Shown here: piece after piece, positions 15,616-24,277 of the stretch
Position numbering within the stretch: the stretch's first letter is position 1
Layout: every line of letters begins with the position of its first letter
Origin: Eubacterium sp.
GTDB lineage: Bacteria > Bacillota > Clostridia > Oscillospirales > Acutalibacteraceae
Assembly: GCA_017446095.1 (NCBI GenBank)
Contig: JAFSRN010000016.1
Span: 40,914-104,913 of the forward strand
Length of the DNA stretch: 64,000 nt
Direction: 5' to 3'
Notes under the pieces: generated by a model
The model's database searches: none
What the model was told of the DNA's origin: nothing
What the model saw: only the letters and a program-made list of their open reading frames with translations
Translations under genes and position numbers: made by a program

Positions 15616-17919
15616 ATGATTAAGTATTTCGACGGCGGAATGGGCACCATGCTTAACCTTAAAGCAGGCGAACTTCCCGAACAACTGAATATCACCGACC
15701 CCGAGCGCGTGTTCGCCGTGCACAAGGCGTATGCAGAAGCAGGCGCAGACATCATCACAGCAAACACCTTCGGCGCAAATCCACTTAAGTACAATAATTG
15801 CGCGGAGGTTGTCGGCGCAGGCGTTGCGCTTGCAAAGCGTACGGGCAAAAAGGTTGCGCTCGACCTCGGTCCCACGGGCAAACTGCTAAAACCCATGGGC
15901 GACCTTGATTTTGAGGACTGCGTTGCGCTTTACGCAGAGGTTGTAAAAGCAGGGCGCAACGGCGCGGACATCGTTCTTATTGAAACCATGGGCGACACTT
16001 ACGAAATCAAGGCGGCTGTCCTTGCCGCAAAGGAAAACTGCGACCTGCCTGTTTTTGTGTCCATGATTTTTGACGAAAAGGGCAGGCTGCTCACTGGCGC
16101 GGACGTCAAAACGGCTGTCGCTATGTGCGAGGGGCTTGGCGTTGATGTTATCGGCTTTAACTGCGGGCTCGGTCCTGCGCAGATGATTCCGCTTGTTGAA
16201 GCGCTTGCGGCTTGTTCGTCCACGCCGATTATGGTTATGCCCAACGCAGGGTTGCCCGAATCGGTCAACGGCAACACCGTTTACAACGTTACACCCGATG
16301 AATTTGCAGGCTATATGCAGCAGATTGCGAATATCGGCGTGTCCTACCTCGGCGGTTGCTGCGGCACCACGCCCGACCATATCAAAGCGCTTATTGAGCG
16401 CACAAAGGATATTCCCGACCGCGTGCCGGATTACAAAAATACCACGCTCGTTTCAAGCTACAGCGAGTGCGTTGAGCTTGGCAAAAAAAGCGCGGTAATC
16501 GGCGAGCGCATTAACCCCACGGGCAAAAAGCTGCTTAAAGAGGCACTTCGCGCAGGCGATATGGACTACATTCTTAAAGAGGGTATCACGCAGCGCGAAT
16601 GCGGCGCGCACATCCTTGATGTAAACGTCGGTCTGCCCGAAATTGATGAGGTGCAGATGCTCACCGACGCTGTGTATCAGCTGCAGGCGGTACTTCCAAC
16701 GCCGCTTCAGCTCGACTCGTCCGACCCCGTGGCTATGGAAAAGGCGCTTCGCATTTACAACGGCAAGCCCATGATTAACTCGGCAAACGGCAAGGCAAAA
16801 TCTATGGCGGAAATCTTTCCGCTTGCAAAAAAATACGGCGGCGTTGTAGTCTGCCTCTGCCTTGACGAAACGGGTATCCCCGAGAGCGCCGAGGGCAGAA
16901 TCGCAATTGCCGAAAAAATGATTAATACTGCCGCGGAATACGGCATTGATAAGAAAAATCTTGTGGTCGACGCGCTGACCATGACCGTCAGCACAAACCA
17001 GCAGAACGCGGTTGAAACGCTTAAGGTCGTTGATTACTGCAAAAACACGCTCGGCGTTAACACTGTGCTCGGCGTGTCTAACATCAGCTTCGGTCTGCCG
17101 AACCGCGAGGTTGTTAACACCGCGTTTTACACGCAGGCGCTCGGCGCAGGACTGTCGGGCGGCATAATCAATCCCAAGTCGCAGAGTATGATGAACGCCT
17201 ACTACGCGTTCAACGCGCTTGCAGGGCTTGACGACAACTGCACGGAGTACATCAACTCCGCCGTTGCGGTTGAAACGGTTGCCGCTTCAACTGCCGAAAC
17301 CACGCTCAAGGACGCGATTATCAAGGGCATGAAGGACGAAAGCGCCGCCTGCGCAAAGGAACTTCTTAAAACTGCCGAACCGCTTGAGGTTATCAACGCG
17401 CACATCATCCCTGCGCTTGATACCGTGGGCGATGGCTTTGAGAAAAACAAGTTATTCCTGCCGCAGCTTCTTATGGCGGCGGACGCGGCAAAGGCAGCGT
17501 TTGACGAAATTAAGGCAAACCTTGTCAACAAGGGCACGCCGCAGGTTAAGGGCGACAAAATTATTGTTGCCACCGTTGAGGGCGACATCCACGATATCGG
17601 CAAAAACATCGTCAAGGTGCTTTTGCAGAACTACGGCTTTGACGTTATCGACCTCGGCAAGGACGTCAAGTGCGAAACCGTGCTTGAAAAAACTATCGAA
17701 CACGGCGTAAAATTTGTCGGACTCTCCGCGCTTATGACAACGACCGTGCCGAATATGGAAAAAACCATCAGGCTGCTGCACGCCAACACGGACGCAAAGG
17801 TGTTCGTCGGCGGCGCAGTGCTTACTAAAGACTACGCAAAAATGATCAACGCCGATTACTACGCAAAGGACGCTATGGAAAGCGTGCGCATTGCACAGCA
17901 ATTTTTCGGTAAGGGGTAA
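15616..17919 (+). CDS. metH: Cobalamin-dependent methionine synthase lacking the activation domain
   Basis: A 767-residue enzyme, against about 1,200 for full-length MetH. It has an N-terminal homocysteine-binding barrel (about 1-280) whose zinc ligands are Cys183 (FNCGLGP) and Cys248-Cys249 (GGCCGTTPDHI); a pterin-binding barrel (about 290-540: VIGERINPTGKK, LDVNVGLPEIDE, NSANGKAKSM); a helical cap (about 545-640); and a B12-binding Rossmann domain with D657-x-H659-x-x-G662 (EGDIHDIGKNIV). The reactivation domain is supplied by the preceding small gene. It transfers methyl from methyl-THF to homocysteine. This makes the organism dependent on corrinoid for this route, consistent with the cobalamin riboswitch at 33.6 kb. 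Confidence 0.93.
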   Translation: MIKYFDGGMGTMLNLKAGELPEQLNITDPERVFAVHKAYAEAGADIITANTFGANPLKYNNCAEVVGAGVALAKRTGKKVALDLGPTGKLLKPMGDLDFEDCVALYAEVVKAGRNGADIVLIETMGDTYEIKAAVLAAKENCDLPVFVSMIFDEKGRLLTGADVKTAVAMCEGLGVDVIGFNCGLGPAQMIPLVEALAACSSTPIMVMPNAGLPESVNGNTVYNVTPDEFAGYMQQIANIGVSYLGGCCGTTPDHIKALIERTKDIPDRVPDYKNTTLVSSYSECVELGKKSAVIGERINPTGKKLLKEALRAGDMDYILKEGITQRECGAHILDVNVGLPEIDEVQMLTDAVYQLQAVLPTPLQLDSSDPVAMEKALRIYNGKPMINSANGKAKSMAEIFPLAKKYGGVVVCLCLDETGIPESAEGRIAIAEKMINTAAEYGIDKKNLVVDALTMTVSTNQQNAVETLKVVDYCKNTLGVNTVLGVSNISFGLPNREVVNTAFYTQALGAGLSGGIINPKSQSMMNAYYAFNALAGLDDNCTEYINSAVAVETVAASTAETTLKDAIIKGMKDESAACAKELLKTAEPLEVINAHIIPALDTVGDGFEKNKLFLPQLLMAADAAKAAFDEIKANLVNKGTPQVKGDKIIVATVEGDIHDIGKNIVKVLLQNYGFDVIDLGKDVKCETVLEKTIEHGVKFVGLSALMTTTVPNMEKTIRLLHANTDAKVFVGGAVLTKDYAKMINADYYAKDAMESVRIAQQFFGKG

Positions 17920-17925
17920 ACTACT

Positions 17926-18324
17926 ATGATGATATCAACCAAAGGCAGGTATGCGCTTAGCATAATGCTTGACCTCGTGCAGAACGGCGGCGAGGAAAAC
18001 TATATTTCGCTCAAGGATATTGCAGAGCGCCAGCAAATCAGCATGAAGTATCTTGAAGCGATTATCGCCAAGCTCTCAAAGGGCGGATTGGTGGACAGCG
18101 CGCGCGGCAAAAGCGGCGGCTACCGCCTCAACCGCAAGCCCGAGGAATACAAGGTTGGCGAAATCCTGATTTTAACCGAAAAATCGCTTGCACCCGTTGC
18201 GTGCATTGATTGCGAAAAAGAGTGCACAAAAGAGGGTTCGTGCCTTACGCGCCCTATGTGGAACGAACTCAACGAGGTGATTATGGAATTCCTTAATTCC
18301 AAAACCCTGGCAGACTTATTATAG
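17926..18324 (+). CDS. Rrf2-family transcriptional regulator with cysteine cluster
   Basis: A 132-residue winged-helix protein: MISTKGRYALSIMLDL and the recognition helix QQISMKYLEAIIAKL, then the wing SARGKSGGYRL typical of Rrf2/IscR/CymR. Four cysteines (93, 96, 100, 106; VACIDCEKECTKEGSC) lie where IscR-type members hold an Fe-S cluster; CymR-type cysteine regulators lack them. It is last in the methionine operon, 6 bp after metH, and ends at a strong terminator. It could sense Fe-S or sulfur status and regulate sulfur amino-acid genes; this is inference. ATGATG offers two adjacent starts; the first has AAGGGG at 9 nt. Confidence 0.87.
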   Translation: MMISTKGRYALSIMLDLVQNGGEENYISLKDIAERQQISMKYLEAIIAKLSKGGLVDSARGKSGGYRLNRKPEEYKVGEILILTEKSLAPVACIDCEKECTKEGSCLTRPMWNELNEVIMEFLNSKTLADLL

Positions 18325-18335
18325 TATTATTGTGT

Positions 18336-18366
18336 GGGCGGGTTTCCTAACCTGCCCGCTTTTTTT
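18336..18366 (+). terminator. Terminator of the methionine operon (repeat-like palindrome)
   Basis: GGGCGGGTT / AACCTGCCC stem followed by CGC and seven T. The stem nearly equals the GGGCGGGTTTCCAACCCGCCC repeat modules at 31.0 and 33.5 kb, linking that repeat family to transcription termination. Confidence 0.88.
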
Positions 18367-18420
18367 GTGTATTCTGCTGTAAAAATGTATAAAATCTGTA
18401 TAAAATATGTAAATTTTAAC

Positions 18421-18449
18421 TTGTATTATATTTTTTAATTTGATATAAT
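18421..18449 (+). promoter_or_regulatory. Promoter of the GPH transporter operon
   Basis: TTGTAT (-35), 17-bp spacer, TATAAT (-10), 33 bp before the start codon. Confidence 0.72.
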
Positions 18450-18482
18450 AGAGTGAATATATTTAGAAAAGGGGTTTTCTTT

Positions 18483-20075
18483 ATGGCTAAAAAGAAAGCC
18501 GCCGTTGCAACTTCGGGAGCACCGGCGGAAAAGAAGTACATGAAGCCATCAGAGATTGTCACCTTCGGTGTGGGACTTTTCGGCGTTGCACTGCTTTCGG
18601 GCTGGATGCCGGACTACACTATGACATTCTTTGCTGACTTCGCGTTTAAGGGCAAGGGCTTTGACTCGGCACAGCTTGCAACAGTTGTATCCACCGTGTT
18701 CGGTGTTGCAGGTATTGTCGGTGCGATTATGGAGTTGATTATCGGCATCCTTGTTGACCGCACAAGAACAAGCCTCGGCAAGGTTAAGCCTTGGGTTGGC
18801 TTCGGCGCAATCCCGTTTGCCGTTATTGCAATGCTCGTGTTCGTTGCACCGGATACAAATTCATTCACCGTTGCAACAATCTGGATGTTTGTAATCTATT
18901 CGCTTTACATTGCAATTTCGTGCGCGGTTGAATCGCCTGCAAACTGCTTCGGCGCGCTTTGCTCACCTAATCCGAAGGAGAGGTCAAGCGCTATTTCAAT
19001 CGCGTCGTTCTTAAAGAGCGTTGGTCAGTCGGGCGGTCAGGTAGTAATCATTGTTGTGCCTGCAATTATGAAGGCTATCATGGGCAAGCAGCAGTACAAA
19101 AATGCAGAGGGTCAGGGTCTTGACCTTATCATTTCCACCGCTGTGTGCGCACTCGGTATGATCCTGTTTGTAATGATTTTCTTCGCAAACAACGAGGAAC
19201 GCGTTCCCTATAGTACCGACAAGGTTTCGCTTATCGAATCAATCAAGCTCGTATTCACAAACAAGAACCTGCTTATGGTTTCGCTCACCAAACTTTTCGG
19301 CTTCGGTCGCGGCGTGTACGGCACGGTTTCGCTTTACATAGCAGTTTATCTTCTCGGCTCAAAGGGCTTAAAGCTCGCACTTATGCTTCCTATGGGTATA
19401 GGTACTGCTGTAGGTACTCTGCTTGTAAACTTTGTACTTAAAAAATTCTCAACCAAAAAGACGTTCATCCTGTTCTGCTGCTACGGCGCTTCGTCGCTTG
19501 CAATCCTGTACTTCGTTTCAAGAGGTATCGGCTTCAACAGCACACTTATTGTTCCGTTCCTTGTCCTCAACTTCTTCTGCGGTATTCAGCACGGTAACAC
19601 AAACGTTACGCCGAATATCATGATTGCGGACTGCGTTGACGAAATGGAATACAAAACAGGCAAACGTCAGGAAGGTCTTGCTTACGCAGGCTACGGTCTG
19701 TTTTCAAAGATTGCGTCCGCGCTCACAAAATGGCTTGCACCCGTACTCGTTTACACATGGTCGGGCTACCAGTTCTCAAAGAGCGCAAACGTTGCATATG
19801 CAACGCAGACAGACGCAACGCTCAACAGATTCCTTGCAATATACACAATCATACCCGCAGTTTTCGTAGTGCTTCAGTTCCTGCCGATTCTCTTCTACGA
19901 TATGGTAGGCGAGAAGAAGGAAAGAATCACTGCTGCCCTTGCTGAAAAGAGAGCTGCCGAAGCAGGCGAAGCTGCTGACGAAGAGGCAACTGTTTTCGGC
20001 GAAGTAGCCGAGGCTATGGAAGCTCAGGCTGTTGAGGCAACCGAAGACGGCGAGCAAGTGGAAAAGGAGGGGTAA
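18483..20075 (+). CDS. GPH-family (MelB-like) sugar:cation symporter
   Basis: A 530-residue protein with about twelve transmembrane helices in the glycoside-pentoside-hexuronide symporter arrangement of the major facilitator superfamily. The MelB-like landmark D-R-T-R-T-x-x-G-K-x-K-P-W is visible as LVDRTRTSLGKVKPW, and the second half has MIADCVDEMEYKTGKRQEGLAYA, highly typical of GPH carriers. The C-terminal 40 residues are a Glu/Ala-rich cytoplasmic tail. The start follows AAGGGG; an earlier ATG in the same frame is before the ribosome site. Substrate unknown. The next gene begins 2 bp after the stop, and its GGAGGGG ribosome site lies inside this reading frame, so the two are coupled. A paralogue lies at 40.9-42.3 kb. 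Confidence 0.85.
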   Translation: MAKKKAAVATSGAPAEKKYMKPSEIVTFGVGLFGVALLSGWMPDYTMTFFADFAFKGKGFDSAQLATVVSTVFGVAGIVGAIMELIIGILVDRTRTSLGKVKPWVGFGAIPFAVIAMLVFVAPDTNSFTVATIWMFVIYSLYIAISCAVESPANCFGALCSPNPKERSSAISIASFLKSVGQSGGQVVIIVVPAIMKAIMGKQQYKNAEGQGLDLIISTAVCALGMILFVMIFFANNEERVPYSTDKVSLIESIKLVFTNKNLLMVSLTKLFGFGRGVYGTVSLYIAVYLLGSKGLKLALMLPMGIGTAVGTLLVNFVLKKFSTKKTFILFCCYGASSLAILYFVSRGIGFNSTLIVPFLVLNFFCGIQHGNTNVTPNIMIADCVDEMEYKTGKRQEGLAYAGYGLFSKIASALTKWLAPVLVYTWSGYQFSKSANVAYATQTDATLNRFLAIYTIIPAVFVVLQFLPILFYDMVGEKKERITAALAEKRAAEAGEAADEEATVFGEVAEAMEAQAVEATEDGEQVEKEG

Positions 20076-20077
20076 CA

Positions 20078-21064
20078 ATGGCTGATAAGAAAGAAAAGAA
20101 AAGCACTAGAACAGGTGCATATGCGGTTATCACATCTGTAGTTATGGCAGTTGTTCTTGTTGTTATTACCATCTTTGCTTACACCACAAGGTACACGGCG
20201 TTCTCCCCTGAAAAAACTGTGCAGTCATACGTAGACGGCATTGTTCAGACAGGCGACGGCTACAATGCATACAAAACTACTCTTGTAAGCAAGAGCATGA
20301 AGTACGGCGACTTTATCATCAAGGGATATATGAACGCTTACGTTAACGACGGCGACGACGTTAAGCAGGCTGATTTCGTAGGCAGCGGTAACGATGCAGA
20401 GCAGAAGGCTATCGACAGCGTTTACTCGCAGATGTACGATTACTACATCGAGCTGCTTAACACCTACACCTGGGATGATTATGATTCCTTCTTCACCAAG
20501 TATTTTGAAAAGCTTGCTCAGGTAAGGCACGAGGTTTATAAGGACGAATATATGGACACCGAGTTTATGTTCGGCGCGCTTGAAGCAAACGTTCAGTCCT
20601 ATGCAGATTCGCTCACAGGTACGGATGAAGTACTTGCAGCGGATAACAAAACCGTGCTTTCCGAGGCGACTAAAGGTAAGTATCAGGAAAAATTCGGCGA
20701 CGATTACAAGCTCACAACCACTGTTAAAGAGGTTAAAGAGCTGTCAGCTGACGAAACAAAGGCTTACATCGAAGCGTACAAAACAAGCATTAAAGCCATT
20801 GCCGACAGCGGCGCTGCCAAAGCAGACGCACTCGGCGTAAAGGATGAGGACGACAACACTGCAAAAACCGATATGGTTGATACCTTCTCCTCCCTCGACC
20901 ACAGCGAGGAAATCACTGCTGTTGCAGAGGTAACCTGCCAGGTTAAGGACGAAAAGGGCAAGGTTGATGTGGAAATTACCGTTCCTGCTGTTAAAATCGG
21001 CAAGAGCTGGTATATCGATAACACAAACCTCAGCACAAATCCGCTTTATATCGGACTCAAATAA
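20078..21064 (+). CDS. Membrane-anchored extracytoplasmic protein coupled to the GPH transporter
   Basis: A 328-residue protein not recognised as a named family. A lysine-rich N-terminus precedes one transmembrane helix at about residues 15-37 (AVITSVVMAVVLVVITIFAY); the rest is predicted outside the membrane, acidic, with Tyr/Asp-rich helical stretches (residues 75-175) and a C-terminal part with VTCQVKDEKGKVDVEITVPA and KIGKSWYIDNTN that resembles the end of a lipoprotein-like NTF2/DUF4878-type fold. The strong ribosome site AAGGAGGGG sits inside the transporter gene. Tight coupling suggests a stoichiometric partner or surface cofactor of the transporter, or just co-regulation. It ends 15 bp before a terminator. 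Confidence 0.6.
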   Translation: MADKKEKKSTRTGAYAVITSVVMAVVLVVITIFAYTTRYTAFSPEKTVQSYVDGIVQTGDGYNAYKTTLVSKSMKYGDFIIKGYMNAYVNDGDDVKQADFVGSGNDAEQKAIDSVYSQMYDYYIELLNTYTWDDYDSFFTKYFEKLAQVRHEVYKDEYMDTEFMFGALEANVQSYADSLTGTDEVLAADNKTVLSEATKGKYQEKFGDDYKLTTTVKEVKELSADETKAYIEAYKTSIKAIADSGAAKADALGVKDEDDNTAKTDMVDTFSSLDHSEEITAVAEVTCQVKDEKGKVDVEITVPAVKIGKSWYIDNTNLSTNPLYIGLK

Positions 21065-21079
21065 ATGTAAGTATTGTAG

Positions 21080-21109
21080 GGGAGGGTCTCCTGACCCTCC
21101 CGTTTTATT
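21080..21109 (+). terminator. Terminator after the GPH operon (GGGAGGGTC palindrome)
   Basis: GGGAGGGTC / GACCCTCCC, 9-bp stem with loop TCCT, then GTTTTATTT. It is preceded by TGTAGG, so it is a member of the dispersed palindrome family in terminator position. The next gene starts 19 bp downstream. Confidence 0.82.
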
Positions 21110-21127
21110 TGGTTATATAGTTTTGTT

Positions 21128-22606
21128 ATGAAAAAGATTACTAAAATTATTTGTATAATGCTTGCCGCGCTTATGGCGTTTTCCGGCACAAGCGTTGCGT
21201 TTGCAAAGCAAAAGGTCACGCCCGTTATCGTTATGCACGGGCTCGGCGGCGCCGATTTGTACAACAACTACGGCACCAAAGAGCAGTCTATGATTCCGCA
21301 GTACGGTCTTGATACCGACGCTATGCTCAAAAACGAAGTCCTTATGCAGGAAGCAGTTAAGCTGCTTGATAACGACAGAAAGGTCAACTATAACAAGCTG
21401 TTTAAGGAACTCGGCAAAATTGTGGGCAGCACGGGCTTTAACTGCACCAAAAACGGCAACCCGCAAAAGGGGCAGGGCATTGCAGACGAGTGGTACGATT
21501 CCGTTGCAAACCACAAGGACTACCTCGACAGGCGCAATTTTTCCATTAACTCAATCGCCAAGCAGGTAGTGCGCGAGGTCGGCGCAAAGAACGTTTACGC
21601 CTTCAATTACGACTGGCGCCTTGATATGTACGAAACTGCGAAGAAGCTGCGCAAGCTCGTTGTTGCGGTTAAGAAAAAGACCGGCGCAAAAAAGGTTACG
21701 ATTGTCGGTATGTCGCTCGGCGGCGCGGTTATCAGCGCGTATATGGACGCGTACAAAACCAAAAACGATGTTGAAAAATATGTTTTTGTAAACGGCGCGC
21801 AGCAGGGCACGGACGCAACAAGGCTGTTCCTGCTCGACTTCAAGATGGATAAAAAAGGCGTGCTGTCCTACCTCAAGCACCTTGAAACTGCGTTTGAGGG
21901 CGGCGCACAGCTTGAAACGTTCAGGGCGGTCAACGCACTCGGCGACGTGAGAATCGGCATCGCGGTAAACAAGCTCAACAAGCAGATTTGCCAGAATCCC
22001 AAGCGGCGCAGGCAGTTTTACGTTACGGTTATGAAGCCGTGGCTTGCAAACTGTCCGTCCCCGTGGGAGTGTATTCCGTACAAGGATTTCAGCACCGCTG
22101 TTGAAAGGATGAGCAAGTACGGCATCCTCGATAAAAAGAGCGGGCTTTACAAAAAAATCGTGCGCTATCACAAGATTCAGGGCAGGTTCACAAAGAATGT
22201 TAAGTGGGCTAAAAAGCACGGCGCAGAGGTTATTGTTATTGCTAACTACGGCACAAAGGGGCTGCCGATTACGTCCAAAAAGAACAATAACACCGATATG
22301 GTTATCGACACAAAGTATGCCTCAATCGGCGCAACCGTTGCGCAGTACGGCAAAAAGGTAAAGGGCAGCGGCAAGTATGTATCGCCCGACAGAGCGATAG
22401 ACGCGTCCACCTGCGCAGTACCAAACAGCACATGGTTCTTCAAAAACGTAACGCACGGTATGTGGCGTTACAACACGCAGGGCACAAAGATGCTCGCGCG
22501 GATTATAACGTTCAAGGGCAAATGCACCGTGAGCACATACAAAAAGAAATACGGCAAAAAACAGTTTGTTGCTGCAGATAAAGAACAAAACATAAAAAAT
22601 GTGTGA
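21128..22606 (+). CDS. Secreted LCAT-like alpha/beta hydrolase (lipase/acyltransferase)
   Basis: A 492-residue protein with a signal peptide (KKITKIICIMLAALMAFSGT, cleavage likely after AFA near residue 26). The mature part starts with the oxyanion-region VIVMHGLGGADLY, has the YDWRLD segment diagnostic of lecithin:cholesterol acyltransferase-like lipases, and the nucleophile elbow GMSLGG with Ser196. The C-terminal part is very rich in lysine (KKYGKKQF...), suggesting wall or polyanion binding. It probably hydrolyses phospholipids or other esters outside the cell. No Shine-Dalgarno sequence is apparent, and the hairpin just upstream leaves little room for a promoter; TTATATAG is the only -10-like sequence. 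Confidence 0.8.
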   Translation: MKKITKIICIMLAALMAFSGTSVAFAKQKVTPVIVMHGLGGADLYNNYGTKEQSMIPQYGLDTDAMLKNEVLMQEAVKLLDNDRKVNYNKLFKELGKIVGSTGFNCTKNGNPQKGQGIADEWYDSVANHKDYLDRRNFSINSIAKQVVREVGAKNVYAFNYDWRLDMYETAKKLRKLVVAVKKKTGAKKVTIVGMSLGGAVISAYMDAYKTKNDVEKYVFVNGAQQGTDATRLFLLDFKMDKKGVLSYLKHLETAFEGGAQLETFRAVNALGDVRIGIAVNKLNKQICQNPKRRRQFYVTVMKPWLANCPSPWECIPYKDFSTAVERMSKYGILDKKSGLYKKIVRYHKIQGRFTKNVKWAKKHGAEVIVIANYGTKGLPITSKKNNNTDMVIDTKYASIGATVAQYGKKVKGSGKYVSPDRAIDASTCAVPNSTWFFKNVTHGMWRYNTQGTKMLARIITFKGKCTVSTYKKKYGKKQFVAADKEQNIKNV

Positions 22607-22650
22607 GGCATTTGCCCACCTGTACTAAAGGAGAACAAGGCATAAATAAT

Positions 22651-22680
22651 AACCAAGGCTGTCGCCTTGGTTATTTATTT
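22651..22680 (+). terminator. Terminator of the LCAT-like gene
   Basis: AACCAAGG / CCTTGGTT, 8-bp perfect stem, followed by ATTTATTTT. Confidence 0.8.
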
Positions 22681-22758
22681 TAACGATGTTATTGTGCAAA
22701 AGAATAAGGATGAGGCTTATTATCCTTTAGCACAGGTGGGCTTTACCTCACACTTTTT

Positions 22759-22817
22759 TGTAGGGGGCGACGTCCTCGGCGCCCCGCATAATGTAGGGAG
22801 CGCCGACACAGCGCTCC
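22759..22817. repeat. Two TGTAGGG palindromic modules
   Basis: TGTAGGGGGCGACGTCCTCG followed by GCGCCCC, then TGTAGGGAGCGCCGACACAG with CGCTCC. The pair sits between two convergent genes. Confidence 0.65.
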
Positions 22818-22822
22818 TTTTT

Positions 22823-23488
22823 CTAATCATAAGTCTTTATAAGTTCAAACTCCTGCGACTTCAGCAGCTCAACCAAGTCCTTGTTGTCCTTGATTTTACG
22901 CTCGGTGATTATTCCGCCGCGAGCAAGATTTTTCGCCTCGTGGAAGTCAGAGCCGGACACAACCAGCTTGCCCGTTTTCTCCGCCCATTTTGCCGCCTTG
23001 TCGTTCGTCTTTTTATCGCATTTGCCGTTGTAAATCTCAATGCCGTCAATGTATTTGGGATTGCAACGCAGGATGTACGGCCTGAACGGATGCGCCTGAA
23101 ATACAAGGTATCCCTCCTTGTGCATCAGCTCGTAAACAGGCTTTTCCCACTTCACAAGCAGGTTGCTCTGCTGCCGCAGCCAGTCGGGGTCAACGCCGTA
23201 AATCAGGTAGTCCGCGCCCGTTGCAAAGTGGCGCAACTCCATACCGAAGAATACGGAAAAATCGTCCGTTTCGTGCTTTTTAAATTCGTAGTAGGACGAC
23301 AGGTAAAAGTCAATCATCCTGTCCGCCTTGTAGCTGTTCACACCAAAGGTCAGCGGCGAGTAATGTTCGGTTACCACAAGCCCCGAATACCCCTTGCCGC
23401 GGTACATATCCACTATGTCCTTCGGCGCTGTTCTGCCGCACTGGCTCACCATGCTTGTGTGGCAGTGCATTTCGTATTTATAGCTCAT
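22823..23488 (-). CDS. PHP-domain metal-dependent phosphoesterase/hydrolase
   Basis: A 221-residue protein with PHP motifs: H8-C-H10 in MHCHTSM near the N-terminus, VVTEHYS, FGMELRHFA, FQAHPFRP, and the C-terminal SGSDFHEAKN, all likely metal ligands of a TIM-like barrel that binds two or three metals. PHP proteins include histidinol phosphatase, nucleotide and polymerase-associated phosphoesterases. The start codon shares one base with the stop of the iolB-like gene (TAATG), so it is translated with it. This suggests a role on an inositol or uronate-derived compound, which is inference. Confidence 0.8.
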   Translation of the reverse strand: MSYKYEMHCHTSMVSQCGRTAPKDIVDMYRGKGYSGLVVTEHYSPLTFGVNSYKADRMIDFYLSSYYEFKKHETDDFSVFFGMELRHFATGADYLIYGVDPDWLRQQSNLLVKWEKPVYELMHKEGYLVFQAHPFRPYILRCNPKYIDGIEIYNGKCDKKTNDKAAKWAEKTGKLVVSGSDFHEAKNLARGGIITERKIKDNKDLVELLKSQEFELIKTYD

Positions 23489-24261
23489 TAATCAGCCTCT
23501 AAGATCCACTCGTGGTCGGGATCGTTAATGCGTGTTTTCTCCCACGGGTCGCCGTCAAGGTGGCGGATAAGCCAAACGTAGTACATTTCGTACATCGGCG
23601 CGGTTACCTGCTGGTGCGCGTTGCCGCCGCGGATGCAAAGGCAGGTGCCGTTTTCCGTCTTATACGGCGTGTCGCCCTCAAAACCTGCGCCAAAGCCCTG
23701 CGACGGGTTAAACTGGTAGTAGTACAGCTCGGGCTGCGGATGATGGTGCGGCGGGTATGACGACCAGCGTCCCTGCTGGTTAAACACCTCGCCCATTACC
23801 ATATTGGAGTACGGCGCGTTTTCAAGGTCGAACATTGTGGACACAATGCGGTAGCCCGTGCCGTCCCACTGACCTTTGCCAAAGTGTTGGTAAAGGCAGT
23901 TTTCGGGATTATAAAACTGCGCGTCCCACGTCCTGTCGTTATCGGTCATCTGCACAAGAACTTCGCTGTCCTCAAGCGCAGTAACAACGCCCTTTGTACC
24001 GTGCGAAAAATGCACAGCGTACGGCGTTTTCTGGAACGGATTTTCACGCTCGCAGGTTTCGTCAATCGTATCGCCGATTGCAAAATTCACCTTGCCCGAC
24101 AGCAGCAGAATTGCCGTTTCGTTTTCTGTTTCATTAATCTCAAGCACTTCGCCCTTGGTCATTTTCTTAACGTAAATGTCCATAAGCATATCGGCGTTAA
24201 CGCCGTTCATTTCGCAAAGCACTTTCTTGCCGTTTTCGTCGTATTCAGGTCTGTAAAGCAT
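23488..24261 (-). CDS. iolB: 5-deoxy-glucuronate isomerase-like protein (IolB/KduI cupin)
   Basis: A 257-residue bicupin of the IolB family. The metal site is visible in YPPHHHPQPELYYYQFNPSQG, where the histidines and glutamate are ligands, and in the later GNAHQQVTAPMYEMYYVWLI. In Bacillus, IolB converts 5-deoxy-glucuronate to 5-dehydro-2-deoxygluconate in myo-inositol breakdown. Here none of iolA, C, D, E or G is adjacent; only a PHP gene follows by a TAATG overlap. The ribosome site GGAGGGAA is strong. No promoter is evident in the 68 bp upstream, which is mostly tandem repeats, so it may be read from the nadB promoter. Confidence 0.82.
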   Translation of the reverse strand: MLYRPEYDENGKKVLCEMNGVNADMLMDIYVKKMTKGEVLEINETENETAILLLSGKVNFAIGDTIDETCERENPFQKTPYAVHFSHGTKGVVTALEDSEVLVQMTDNDRTWDAQFYNPENCLYQHFGKGQWDGTGYRIVSTMFDLENAPYSNMVMGEVFNQQGRWSSYPPHHHPQPELYYYQFNPSQGFGAGFEGDTPYKTENGTCLCIRGGNAHQQVTAPMYEMYYVWLIRHLDGDPWEKTRINDPDHEWILEAD

Positions 24262-24277
24262 AGTTCCCTCCGGTCAC

